A stretch of 64,000 nt of DNA from Bryoerythrophyllum caledonicum. Taxonomy: Eukaryota; Streptophyta; Bryopsida; Pottiales; Pottiaceae. Below are positions 50,057-61,229 of this stretch, in pieces. Under the pieces are notes generated by a model that made no database searches, was not told where the DNA came from, and saw only the letters and a program-made list of their open reading frames with translations. The position numbers and the translations under genes are program-made. The stretch is from the NCBI GenBank assembly GCA_963971425.1, contig OZ020517.1, positions 27,608,668 to 27,672,667 of the forward strand, written 5' to 3'. Position 1 is the first letter of the stretch; every line of letters begins with the position of its first letter.

Positions 50057-50898
50057 TCCCTAAAGTCGAAATCGACGAGAATGTGGTCGACCTGACTCTG
50101 GTCAGGCTCTCATTTACTAAATTTAGATCGTATGAAGTTACAACTTTTTGCAGGTTGTAGAGTTTTCCCATACCTTTAAAATGACACCATTCATGCTTCA
50201 AAATTCCTCATACTTTAGGAGATATTCACGGTCAAAGTTTGAAAACACTGTTAGGGCATGCTGAAATCTGCCCAAAACTGCGGTATATGCTCATTTATTC
50301 TCAAAATCTGTCCAAAATCAATTAGATCGCAGTAACTTCAAAAATTCACCAAAAATTGAGATTTTACTTTTTTTCAAATTTTGTTTTTTTTACATGTAAA
50401 AGAGGTAGTAAAGCATGATCTCACTGTTTGGATTTCCAATCCAATAATTTTTTACATGCCTTTTTAGTTGTTGAAAATGGGCATTTGTATTTGTATTTCA
50501 GCATACCTCCATGTGAAAAATTAAGCATTTCTTTAGGTTTTATAGGTCCGATGAGGGTAAAAATTATATGGACATATTCCTTACTCACATAGGAACAAGA
50601 ATTTGAAGAGCCTCATGTCAAATTTCCTTTCAAAAATGGTTTTTTTGGCCCCCAAAACATTAGTTTTCCATTCTACAACAAGGAAAAAATCTTTTTTTTC
50701 AACTTTGAACATTACGATCTCACAAATGGTGAGGAATTTGAATCTAAGATTCGGTATACATGTACATGTTCAAGTTAGGTACTAGATCTTACCGTTACAT
50801 ACTCGAAAATTTGTCAAAAGTTAAAAAATTTCACCTTGCATTGATAGAGGGAAGGTTCGAGGGTTTTTGGCAGTTTTGAGGGCTTTCGACTCTGGGGG
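50057..50898. mobile_element. TTAA-flanked element, 842 bp
   Basis: Flanked by TCAA (50053-50056, mutated TTAA) and TTAA (50899-50902). Terminal inverted repeats are TCCCTAAAGTCGAAA and CCCCCAGAGTCGAAAGCCC (complement of the right end). The interior is unrelated to the 0.93-kb family and non-coding. Confidence 0.6.
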
Positions 50899-51088
50899 TT
50901 AACTTACTTTTAAAAAGCGTTTATGGAGGAGTACCTATCCGCAGCACACATGGCAACACACTTTGAAAATTCTTAACTAAGTCATATCTCATTGGAAATA
51001 TATGAAATCACTTGGGTTAATATTGGCTATCACCACAAATAAAAAAAAGTATAATTTTTTCCTCTCTCCATATAGGCACATCGCTTAA

Positions 51089-51210
51089 CCTTTAACAACA
51101 AGTAAAAATGCAGAAAATCTAAAATGACAACAACATGTACATCTCTGACAAAAACATGATTGCGATAGGTACATTTCAGATTTGTACATGGTCGCCTCGT
51201 CGTTAAAGGG
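51089..51210. mobile_element. 122-bp TTAA-flanked MITE
   Basis: TTAA at 51085-51088 and 51211-51214. Ends CCTTTAACAAC and, as complement of the right end, CCCTTTAACGACGAGG. Lies just upstream of the possible gene starting at 51246. Confidence 0.55.
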
Positions 51211-51245
51211 TTAAGTTCTCGGTTATGGGGCTTTCAAAGGCAAAG

Positions 51246-52519
51246 ATGCTCACTCAAAACAAGAGCATGGAGATGAAACTCACATCATGGAGGAGGAATG
51301 ATACGCAAGACACAGTGCATGATGATGCTTTCAAGAAGAAGAAGAAGAAGAAGAAGGCCCTCAAATTTGATGTAAGCATGATGACTTCTGGAGTTTGGAG
51401 ATCATCCCTTCTTTCATTCTTTCTTTCTCATTGAACTGGCTGCAGATGCAGTTTCATTTTCTTTCAAGTGATATTTTACCGGATGAATCACATGAGCTTC
51501 TCTTCTGACTATCTTTCAATTCCAAGTACAGAGTTAGTACGCTTCACCTTGATCACTCTTCAGAAAGTTAGCACGGTGTTTGGTACTCTCCTTTTTCTCA
51601 TGTACTAATCTAGTGTTGCCCAATTCTTCATGCAATGCTAGTCAAGTTAACCCTTAAACGCCACAAGGTGCCGCTGGTGGCCACCGTATTCCACATGTAC
51701 GGTGTCGTATTTGAACATGATAAGGTTCCGATACTGAAGTGACTCCCAAATGAAAGATGTTAGTTGACGATTCTTCAATCCAACGTTGTAAGGTGCTTGC
51801 TAAACTTTAAAACATTTTCTATATTCCACAGTGTAAAGTACGGTCCTGTATATACAGTTCCCAATTGACGTTTAAGGGGTAACCCTTAAACGTCACTCGG
51901 GAACCGAATACACATGATCGGATTCCACTCTGTAGAATACAGAAAATGTATTAAAGATTAGCAAGCACCTTACAACGTTGGATTGAAGAATCTTCAACTA
52001 ACATCTTTCATTCGGGAGACATTTCAGTATCTGAACCTTATCATGTTCAAATACGACACCGTACATGTAGAATACGGTGGCCACCAGCTGGTGTAAGGGT
52101 TAATGTTCTCTGGGATCACACCATGTCTTTGGAGAATTCGCTGAGAGAGGAAAAAGTGTAACAGAAAACGTTGTTCTTATCATGTCTCACCATTTTGTTA
52201 TGCTAATCTTCCAGAGAGTGATCAAGTAGAGCTCCAAAGAATGGATATTCTCACCAACTGGTTGCGCAACTGGTCGAACAATTCTCCTCCAACAGATAAA
52301 GAAATCCAAACCGCATTGACTCATAGGCTTGACGCTGGGGCAGGTTTGATTCCAATGGCCTCTGGAATCTCTCCGGAGCCGCTGATGCCGATGCCGCGTT
52401 CCTGGAGAATCTGTGGAGGTGCAAACAAAAGACTCTGGTCCAAAAGGACTGTAGCTATGGCGAACTTGACTGGGAAGACACTTGGGTCCGTTATCTGTTT
52501 CTCCTGGCAAGGCTCCTGA
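51246..52519 (+). CDS. Possible small three-exon gene, unrecognised (150 aa)
   Basis: Exon 51246-51371 (MLTQNKSMEMKLTSWRRNDT, then a run of eight lysines) ends at GAT|GTAAGC. Exon 51446-51467 (MQFHFLS) could end at CAA|GTGATA. Exon 52215-52519 follows CCAG and encodes ESDQVELQRMDILTNWLRNW and on to a stop. The three join in phase to about 150 aa. No family recognised. The second intron would contain the whole palindromic TTAA element at 51651-52099. The lysine run, tiny exon and weak second donor lower confidence. It could be a gene fragment or a non-coding transcript. Confidence 0.28.
51651..52099. mobile_element. 449-bp palindromic TTAA-flanked element
   Basis: TTAA at 51647-51650 and 52100-52103. 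The two ~220-bp arms are inverted copies at roughly 90% identity by eye, meeting near 51879. At the centre, gacgtttaagggg and cccttaaacgtc repeat the outer terminus CCCTTAAACG, so each arm looks like a complete small element and the whole like two joined head to head. A fold-back RNA or DNA hairpin is possible. Older relatives are at 6541-8062 and about 22040-22100. Confidence 0.85.
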
Positions 52520-53173
52520 GAGCAGGATCTTTGGCAGGAAATCACGAAAAGAGCTCTAAATTTAGCAGAGTTTTGTACTCTGATTCCTTTCGTCTGTGTT
52601 CTTACTCCCCTTTTCGGAGGATGCGTGGAGGATGCGTGCAGGCGGCGTGCACGCTCGCGGCGTCTCACTCCTGCCCCGTTTTTGTCCCCTCAGAGATTTC
52701 CTCTCTTCCACTCTTGGAATTGCGCTTGTGAACTCGGAGGACTTGGATTGAGCTCGGAGGACTGGAGTTTGGAATCATGGATCGTCTTTGCTGAGCTGAT
52801 TTGGAGCTGGTTGCGATGTTTCAGAAATGTTGTGCTGATTCGGGTAGGTGATGGTTTCGCGTGATGCTTGCACCTCAGACTGTGCAATTACACAAACCGA
52901 GGCTTAGAAAACGCTCGTGGTGTTTGTGGGTTTAAGGAATATCTTTGTGAGCGTTTCTACTGAAACCCAGTTGTTCGTTATCAGTGTGCAGGTTACGTCC
53001 GCGCCGGTAGAATTCTCCGTCGATGATGGAATGAACGTGACGATCATGCGAGTTGGCGTGGTCTACCAGAGCACCTCGTGTTAACTAACAGTCTTCCAGA
53101 TTCACGGCCTGCGTTTTTTTTCTTCTTGGATATGACCGCTACCGTATCAGCGTGAGCGACGCAGAATTCAGCG
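52520..53173. other. Upstream region of the DUF688-like gene
   Basis: Increasing GC toward 53173, likely promoter and 5' leader of the gene at 53174. Open frames here have no domain similarity. Confidence 0.4.
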
Positions 53174-54741
53174 ATGGAGGTTCTCCGAATGACCTCTCCC
53201 CCGGGGAGCCGGAGCTGCCACACCCACAACGCCCCGGACTCGCCTCCTTCCAGTCCCCGTCACGCCTTCACCATGGAGGAAGTTGACGAAGCCCCGCTGG
53301 GCGAAGTCCGCGCCGCCATCCCGTTCCTCTGGGAACTCACCCCCGGCACTCCCAAGGCCGACTTCGAGATGCACGTCGAGGAGGAAGACGACGACGAGGA
53401 CGACGACTGCTCCTCGGATGAAGCTCCGGTCACGTCTCCGGCGCCTGTGTCCCAGCTGCGCCTCCCGCCTCGGTTGCAGCACCTGTCGTCTTGCTCCAGC
53501 GACGCCACGGCCAGCTCCAAGGTGACCATGCTGTGCGGGTTCATGAGGTCGACGCTGGAGGAGGAGGAGGTGACCATTCTGGGGATGCAGTCGGAGAGGA
53601 GGCATCACCGGATCCGATCATCGCTGTCGCCTCTGCGGTTCCTGTCTTCGTCCGAGACCTCCCTCTCTCGCGACTCCGTCTCGTCGTCTTTCTCGTCACC
53701 TACTTCGCTGCGGAATTCTTCTCCGGACGCGTCTCTCTCGTCGTCGACGTCTAGTTCGCCTCAGGCGCCGGACGGGAAAGGGAGAAGCCTCAACGACCTC
53801 GTCCCAGACACACCGGTTGTTGCGCCCAAGGAAAGTGCGACTCGGAAGCTGGTGGAGTCTCGAAGTGAACTGCTGCAGAAGCAGCGCTTCGACGATGGTG
53901 ACAAGATGGAAAACCGTCCTCCTCCGCCTGCAACATCAACGTGAGTTTCACCTCCTGAATTTTGCTGTCACCTCTACATCATAAGTTACCAATACGACTG
54001 CCATAAAACTGAATCACTTCATGTGTTTGTATGAACAAGATTTTTTTTTCTTCCTATTGATTTAGTAGACTGATTTGATAAAGACCTCCTGAATTTGCTG
54101 TCACCTCTACCAAAACGACTGCCATAAAACAGAATCACTTCATGTGTTTGTATGAACAAGAATTTTTTTTTCTTCCTATTGATTTAGTAGACTGATTTGA
54201 TAAAGACCTCCTGAATTTGCTGTCACCTCTACGTCATAAGGTACCAAAACGACTGCCATAAAACTGAATCACTTCATGTGTTTGTATGAACAAGAATTCT
54301 TTTTTCTTCCATTTGATTAAGTAGAGTGATTTGATAAAGACCTCCTGAATGTGCTCTTGCTGAGACCTTTGGCATGAAAAACATTTACGTCGCTAGTCAT
54401 TCATGTTTCGGGACGGCTCTTTCGTTGCCTAATGTCACAAAAAGGCTGCCATGAAAGTGAACAACTTCATGAATGGAAAACCATGTTTTTTTCCCCTCTG
54501 ATTTGATAAAGTAATCATTTTTTTCACTAAAAATGTAGTACTGATCGATGTGATAACGTATACATTGTTTTTTCACTAAAGATTAAGTGCGCTGATTTGG
54601 TTTGTTGTTGTTGTTTTTTTTTTCAGACCGAGTTCGTTGCCTTCGAGACCCTTTAGAAGAGAGCACCTGGGAAGGGCCCTGTTTGCTAACAGGCTGGGAC
54701 TGCTCTGCAGTTGTCTGGGGGAACTCCCACAAAGTCATTGA
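53174..54741 (+). CDS. Acidic/Ser-rich protein with IPFLWELTPGTPK motif (DUF688-like)
   Basis: Two exons, 53174-53940 and 54627-54741, joined in phase (AC|A, Thr), give 293 aa. The conserved core is AAIPFLWELTPGTPK at about residues 47-61, the IPFxWExxPGxP motif of plant DUF688-type proteins. It is followed by a Glu/Asp run (EEEDDDEDDD), Ser-rich low-complexity sequence and RSLNDLVPDTP. Exon 2 adds a basic, Leu-rich tail (SRPFRREHLGRALFANRLGL). These proteins are plant-specific and of unknown function; no transmembrane segment or signal peptide is apparent. The start at MEVLRMTS is the first ATG of the GC-rich frame. The intron contains a triplicated repeat. Confidence 0.6.
53945..54350 (+). 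repeat. Triplicated ~125-bp repeat within an intron
   Basis: Three tandem copies (about 53945-54084, 54085-54206, 54207-54345) of a segment including cctcctgaatttgctgtcac, cgactgccataaaactgaat and gtagactgatttgataaaga. A weaker fourth copy trails to about 54530. All lie in the intron of the DUF688-like gene. Confidence 0.9.
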
Positions 54742-54951
54742 GAAAGTGTTGTGACTTTCATAGAATGAACCCATGTTATTAGCAGGGTTGATACCATTGT
54801 GTTAGAATTGATTGTGGTATAATTAGCAGGTTTTTTTTTTCCAGGCGAGTGACCGGTTTTGTATTTTTCCTATTTGCCATCATCTTAATCAGAAGTTTCT
54901 GTGGGTGGTATGTGATGAGAAGCAACTTGTGTCTGGTGATGTACACAAACG

Positions 54952-55161
54952 CACTACACTAAAATTGATATTTAGTGTTGACCAAACCACTTGGTTCATG
55001 AATGCAATAAGTTTTTGCTCGTTTAGCAACTACATTTACAGAGATCTCCCTCTTTGAATAGTAGAGATGGTTGTGCTCTTCGGTAAAATCAAGAGTAGAA
55101 ACTTATGGCATTTATAATTCAATGAGTGTATTTAATATTGAATATCGGTTTTAGTGTAGTG
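54952..55161. mobile_element. 210-bp CACTA-like MITE
   Basis: CACTACACTAAAATTGATAT at the left and the complement of the right end, CACTACACTAAAACCGATAT, are ~22-bp inverted repeats. The CACTA start is the hallmark of the CACTA (EnSpm) superfamily. The 3-bp target duplication is not clear. Similar termini (tagtgtagtg) occur near 56355. Confidence 0.65.
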
Positions 55162-55169
55162 GGGGAGTG

Positions 55170-56960
55170 AACTCTGAAAGGGAGAAGAAAGACAAGGGCC
55201 CTATTGGATCACAATAGATTGTGGACTTCAATGGATTTTTCTTGAAAGTCGTGAAAGAGGGAAGAACAGAGAAAGGCATGGTGAGATTTAAATACCAAAA
55301 AGAAATAGATCATGAAGAATTTCTTGCTCCCTTCTTCTTCTTCACTATACTAAACACTGAATGTAGTGTAGAGGGATTATTGATGTAGATCACTCACACT
55401 AATTTCCATCAAAGCATGTGCATGCCAAGTTCTGATTGGGTATTTCTTCTCAAGCAAGTGTGTGTCAGTCAACAATTGCATGTAAATTTTCAATTAGTGT
55501 AGGAAATTTCAAATAGTCTAGTCTACACTATATTCACGGAACGTTGTAGTGATATGCATGGCAATCAATGCTCTTGGGCCTATCCCAAGTTGGACCCAAA
55601 GGGTTGGTTGGTAGTTTTCCATGGATTTCCAAGCCAAGCCACTGGTTACTAACATAAAAACATGTAGTAGGGGGTGACATGCGTAGTTACCCCTCTCACT
55701 TTCAAAAAAACTCTAGCAAATTGTCCCTTCTACTTCGTTTGACTTCAGAGCATTTATAACAGAAACAATATCAAGAAAACAACCCAAATTTGCCCCAAAT
55801 TTACCACCATTGTAAAAGAAAAGGTCTATCCAACTAATGCCCTACTCGCACCAAGAGGTCCAAATCTATTAAAGTTGGCAATGCATGGTGCTAAATATCT
55901 AATTGATGTTCACACTGGCAGAAATTCATAGACAAATCATTCATAAAAACTTATTGTTACCACTCAATATAAGGGGAAGGTAAGCTAGAGGTACAATACC
56001 AGTAATGAATATTAGTGTTTGCAACACTAATTATGAACCCGAATACTAAATGTGAACAACCATATGAATGCTATGACACTAGAAGCCAATTCCAATAGTA
56101 TTTGTCAACTCTAGTAAACCATGAAACACCAAAAAATAAACTTGTTGAAATTTAGTGTAGATTATTGAGTGTGACAACAATTCTTAGTACATTGATTAAG
56201 AGAGTTAGACGGAAGGAGGGAAAGGAAGTGAAGAAGAAAGCGAGGAATTAAGACATAAAGAAGGAGAGGGAGTAAGAACATCTTCACAAATTGTACATAT
56301 AGTATGATAAAAGCACTAATCACAACATAATACTAAAATACCATCATTAGTGTAGTGAGGTGCCAGAAGGGGTTTGTATTTTGAAGTTCTATCTACATGG
56401 TAGATTTCATATTTATAGGAGCTCATAATTGTATTTATGCATGGAGGCCTTTGTTAAAGTATAGCAACCCTAAACCACACCCCTCCCCAAACATGTTTTG
56501 CACAAAACAATAAAGTCTAAAACAAAATCAATCAACATGAGGATTTCGGATAATTGTAACTAGAAATATCTAATAGCCATTTAGGGTGACCAAGGTGCAA
56601 AGTTTTGGATTGCTCCACCTAACACAAGCTCATCATTGGTCACCTTCTCAATTGCACCATTCTCAAGAGACCCGTGCAATTTTGGATCACTCATGGCAGG
56701 CCTTCTTTCTTTTACTCATTGTTAGTATCTAGTATTCGGCAAGGGTAAAGGGGGCACAAAATTCTCATTCAACCCATGACAAGTACTACATACTCTATAG
56801 CGAAGTTCAAGGCCTTACTGGTTTCAAGCTTTTAAATTGGCACCATTGAGGTTAAATTTGAAAAATTGATTGTCGGGCTCCATTTATAGAAAGATGGAGA
56901 ATTATAAATGTCATATGTTTGACATACAAATGTGAATTAACCCTTTGACATACAATGTGA
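55170..56960. other. Gene-less spacer
   Basis: Carries CACTA-like terminal fragments (about 55355 and 56150-56365) and, at about 56911-56965, a short tandem duplication of acatacaaatgtgaattaac directly before the next TTAA element. No gene seen. Confidence 0.45.
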
Positions 56961-56965
56961 ATTAA

Positions 56966-57914
56966 CCCCTAAGGTACCAAGTGTCAAAAATGGGCTTTTT
57001 GAAAGTTCGGTCAGGTTCCTATGGTGTTAATTTCCAACATTCTTCTTTGAAATTTTTACTATAGAAAGACATTACCAAGATCTTAGTGGGAAAACAATTT
57101 TTTCCTAAATTGGACATTTGATGAAAAAGTTATAGGGTTTTGAATTTTAAATGGGGAGGGCGGGCACCTCGGGCACCTCCAAAAACTTTTGATAGGACAC
57201 TCTATTGAAAGTAAGATTTTCAGTACTCGCAAGTAATATTATTTCCCTTCATATTGTCAAAAAAAAGTTCTTGTCTTTAGTGAAAAATAGCATACCAACC
57301 CAAGTCAAACATTTTCACACATTGTCACTCATTGTCGGGCAAGGTACCAAAAAAACTTCTTCTTTTCCACATAAAACCTAGGTATCTTTATATTTTTCAC
57401 TTTTTATTTTTTCCACAACAATATGTAATGTAAACCTTCATATTAACCATTCGGATTATCAATCAAAAACATATTAAGTTTTAAAAAAATTAAAGTGTGA
57501 ATTAACAAATTTCGAGCCTCCACTCCTTGCACACTTGTTTTGAATATGCTACACCCCGTCTCTACCTCTAAAAATTGGTGTATGAGGAGCTAACATCATG
57601 CTTAACAAGATGGTAATAGATTTAGACCTTGTGTAGTGAAAATTTCTGACACCAACTGAAGTCAAAGTCTGCTGATCCACTAAACGCAGGGAAGAAAATG
57701 AACCATTTGCTTGACTTCAAACACTATAATCTTTCAATCCGTGCGGTCAAAGTTTATGAAATTTTGTACATGTATTTATTACTTAATAAGCCTTTATTGA
57801 GATCCTACGGTCAGAACTAAAAATCAAAGTTTTTGTTACCTTCTTTATTCATTGCACTAGAATCCATTAATTTTGAAGTGTTTTTGGTGTAAAACTGTCA
57901 CGTTACCTTAGGGG
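56966..57914 (-). mobile_element. TTAA-flanked element, 949 bp (module C)
   Basis: Perfect TTAA at 56962-56965 and 57915-57918. Ends CCCCTAAGGTACC and GTTACCTTAGGGG. Minus-orientation member of the 0.93-kb family; its variable module matches the copy at 31900. No coding capacity. Confidence 0.8.
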
Positions 57915-58289
57915 TTAAGACCTCATTTGGCTTAAAAGAACAATTTAGGGTTGCTCTACCTTCACCCCTAAAGGACCATATTTGATTGCAATTGGCTTTC
58001 AATCCATACACTCAAAATTTGCAAAAGATTTACCACATCATCTTTATGTAAGATTAAAACTTCCTACAATTCAATTCTCAAAAAGTTCATCTTGGCCATT
58101 TTTTAATCAATAGGGTAGAGATTCCTCTAGAGTGTCTTCGTCCTTGAGGGACTAAGTTTTCTTGATACTTGGACAAGTTTGTCTCAGAGATGAAAACCCA
58201 TGATTCACGCTATTTGCAAGGAACAGAAAAGTCAAACCCATATAAGTAGAAAATTCAAACCCATGCAAGTAGAGGGATTCTTGGCTTAA

Positions 58290-58396
58290 CCCGTTAAGGA
58301 CAAGGTGGCTATGGATGATGGGAGATCGCTGAGAGTAATAGATGATATTCCACACAATCTATTACACTCGTAGATTCCCCCATCGTCCTTAAAGGG
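58290..58396. mobile_element. 107-bp TTAA-flanked MITE
   Basis: TTAA at 58286-58289 and 58397-58400. Ends CCCGTTAAGGACAAGG and, as complement of the right end, CCCTTTAAGGACGATGGG. The smallest clear TTAA element here. Confidence 0.7.
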
Positions 58397-58404
58397 TTAA
58401 TAAA

Positions 58405-59660
58405 TGTTACTCTGTCCACCAAGGAAGGAGTCTCCCAACGAAAAGTCCATTTTGCCGTCCACTCTAGAAGTAAGCACCTAACAAGTGGAAGTTTGGATGA
58501 GATGTCGGCTGAGCCCTTATTATAATCTCTGGGTAACAGTGACTCCAATTCTAAACTCAGAGTAGGACTCCGCAAGTGACTTCGAATTCCATTCTAGAAG
58601 GTTGATTTGAATGAATGATTGAACAGTGACGGACTAAAACCGGAGCACACAAAAGTATCTGTTCCTTTCAAAATTGATGCATCCTGTAACAGTCCTCCTT
58701 CCATTCTTGTCATCTCGATGAGAGGCAGCACAAGCTTCTCCAAATCTGGTCACATTCGCTGATAACTCAGGGCCTTCCTCCAAAATTGGAAGGAAGGTAT
58801 CAAACGCTGTCTTCCATTTCTGCAGTCTCTTTCATATCAATGGGTTAAGGGTCAGTGCTCTCTCCCACAATAGATAAAGCATTTTGAATTGTTACCGCTT
58901 TCGTGACTCCTGTCCGAATTAAGCCCAACGGTCCTAGATCCCAGGCATCTGTCACATGTTCGCAACAATGAATTATAGGTGATCACAGAGCGCTCCAATC
59001 AGGTCGATTGCGGCCTCATACTACGCACGAAACATGGTGCAACCAACCCATGAAGACACATTAAAAAGGAAGAAGGCTTCGTCGTGCCCGTGGAAAGGTA
59101 GAATCATATAAAGACCTGCTCTCTATGGACTCAAGTCGCACTATCATAGAGAAAAGACACTATGACAGCAAGGTGTGTTTGCAAGTGATGTATTACCAGC
59201 AATAGAAATTATTACCCGCACATATTTCTCGTACAACCTCCCTATTGTCAAGTGATACTATGGTGTCTAGCACTGAGGTTTTAGGACGTAAGACTGTGCT
59301 TAAGAAATTAATGCTCACGTCATTGAGGAAAATAGTTTTGATGATGGCCAGACTTGATTTAGAGACTGCACCCCTTCTCTTCTCTGTAGAAGAGAAGTAG
59401 CGCTTGTACAACCTGGCACATGTATAGCAAGTAAAGAAAATAAGTGAATAAGTATTGAGAATAAATCAAGGCTCACATTATTGCAATCACGGTTCCAACG
59501 AAATTATGTAGAACTAAGGTGGGGTGATGTGTACTAACCGGACAAATGGCCAGTTCCGACGAATTGCGGAGAGAGGCATCTGCCCTTGCAGTTGTGTTTA
59601 CTCTGGTGGTTGTTCCAGGCAACAACCTCGATATCGTTATCTTCCGGTACTCACGTAATC
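58405..59660. other. Spacer downstream of the MAKR/DUF1645-like gene
   Basis: The right portion is probably the 3' untranslated region of the minus-strand gene ending at 59666. No other gene supported. Confidence 0.4.
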
Positions 59661-59665
59661 AATTT

Positions 59666-61228
59666 CTACGCCACCATCGCTGGATCTGAGAAGGTCCTCT
59701 CTTCCTTCTCTTTTTTGAAGGACAGTAAAGACCGTAGACCGGCCAGCCGGCCCTTAGCTGCCTTGGAACTGCGCATGGTCGGAGCTATGCAGACAGGAAC
59801 ATTGAGCACGGGAGTAACCCTAACGCTCGAAGTATACGACGCCAACCGTTCTGGACTACGCCGAATTTCCCTTGTTCTCAACGCTCTCAGCTGCTCTTGT
59901 CCCTTGGCACCCTTGGAAACCGGATTGCTACACCGCTCCAGATTCTTCAACACAATTCGGCTGGGATTTGATGCAGCCGTGGTCGTTCCAGGGCCACGGT
60001 CCAGTATCTTCTTCTTCACTTCTCCCGCGTTCGGCTTGTCGAACTTATCGAACGTAATCTCCAACGAACTCTCTGTCTCGTGCATTCTCCATGCCTCCCG
60101 TGTTGAACCGGGTCTCAAATCTACCTCTGTTGCAGACGAAGTCCACATATCCGATTCTCCATCTCTCTCGGTTTCGAAGGTTGAAGACGTCGGGTAAACC
60201 GGAGACGCAACGTGCAAGGCCGCTAAACCGCCGGGCTTGCTGTTCGTCACCTGCGAAGGAGCGGATGGAAAGAAAGCTGCAGGATGCGGCGGCGACCACG
60301 CGGCGAGGGGCTCCAAAGGTGAGAAGCTCGGCAGGCTGCTCTTCACATGCGACGGACAGGCTTCCGAAGGAATTGTTTTTGCAATTTTGTCTATGGAGGA
60401 GTTCCTCCGGAAAATTAAGCGCAACGAGCTGGCAGCTGAACCGGAATTCTCCTTCTTTGGCATTGAAGTACACTGCTTTCTGGAAGGAAGTGTCTGTTCT
60501 CTGTCCGAACATAGCCGATCCCTGTGACTATCCGAACGAGCCCTTCTGAGAAGACCAATAACCTTCTCCCAGGTTTGTGACTTCGGTTTCCCAGTGCCTT
60601 CCGCTGGGACTGCACTCGACGACGTCCCATTTCCACCAACGGTACTCAATGGCCCTGAAAACCTCGAAGGAGAAGCAGGTCGCATATCCAGAGGACCTGA
60701 AAACCTCGGATAACTTTTCTCCTGCCTTTGTCGAGGTCCGGAAAAACTCGATTCGTCCCAAGCCAGCGGGCCAGATTTACTAACCCCGGAGATCACATAC
60801 TGTCTCTGAGGAGGCGCGCCAACGTCAACACAAGGTGTTTTCATCGTATCGAGCGGGCCAGAAAAACTTACAGACATTTTGTCCGGTCGAGGGTGAAAAG
60901 AAGGCAGGTTCTGAGGAAGAAACCGTCCTTTCTGGAAAAGCTCGTCTGCCGGCAACATACAGCCCCCTGACACAGGATCCAGAGAGGACGATCCCATGCA
61001 AAACTCGAAGTCGAGAGCACGATCCTCACCGCTCCTCTGATCCTCCCTCCCGCTGCTCCCGATCCTCTCCACCTCGCGTATCGGACTCTTGTCCACAATA
61101 CCAGTCGAAAACGATATGCGCGGACTCAACCATCCTATCCCCTGAGTCGTCGAACCCGGAGAATCACTCAAAGTAGACGGAGTGGTAGTGCAGAGATCCA
61201 ACGTATCCAGAACACTTCTCCCCGCCAT
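59666..61228 (-). CDS. Ser-rich plant protein with ADELFxxG motif (MAKR/DUF1645-like)
   Basis: A single open exon of 520 codons. The true ATG is at 61228 (MAGRSVLDTLDLC); the frame is open 12 codons further but without ATG. LDFEFCMG (72-79) and LPADELFQKGRFLP (92-105) match the FEF ... ADELFxxGxxLP pattern shared by plant membrane-associated kinase regulators and DUF1645 proteins. Residues about 121-195 contain five SGP motifs (SFSGPLD, KSGPL, SFSGPR, RFSGPLD, RFSGPL). A basic segment (RKQCTSMPKKENSG) and RLIFRRNSS lie mid-protein. The C-terminus has RVTPVLNVPVCI and a Lys-rich LLSFKKEKEER tail. Probably a membrane-periphery or signalling protein by analogy; function unknown. The long GC-rich exon and CT-rich leader resemble regulated plant genes. 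Confidence 0.6.
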   Translation of the reverse strand: MAGRSVLDTLDLCTTTPSTLSDSPGSTTQGIGWLSPRISFSTGIVDKSPIREVERIGSSGREDQRSGEDRALDFEFCMGSSSLDPVSGGCMLPADELFQKGRFLPQNLPSFHPRPDKMSVSFSGPLDTMKTPCVDVGAPPQRQYVISGVSKSGPLAWDESSFSGPRQRQEKSYPRFSGPLDMRPASPSRFSGPLSTVGGNGTSSSAVPAEGTGKPKSQTWEKVIGLLRRARSDSHRDRLCSDREQTLPSRKQCTSMPKKENSGSAASSLRLIFRRNSSIDKIAKTIPSEACPSHVKSSLPSFSPLEPLAAWSPPHPAAFFPSAPSQVTNSKPGGLAALHVASPVYPTSSTFETERDGESDMWTSSATEVDLRPGSTREAWRMHETESSLEITFDKFDKPNAGEVKKKILDRGPGTTTAASNPSRIVLKNLERCSNPVSKGAKGQEQLRALRTREIRRSPERLASYTSSVRVTPVLNVPVCIAPTMRSSKAAKGRLAGLRSLLSFKKEKEERTFSDPAMVA

Positions 61229-61229
61229 G

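Noticed and set aside
53168..53608. Long antisense frames over the DUF688-like exon
   Set aside because: GC-rich shadow frames; only the plus frame carries the conserved IPFLWELTPGTPK motif and joins to exon 2 in phase.
59586..60549. Plus-strand frames of 150-200 aa opposite the MAKR/DUF1645-like gene
   Set aside because: They are the complement of a well-supported 520-codon exon with recognisable motifs and show none of their own.
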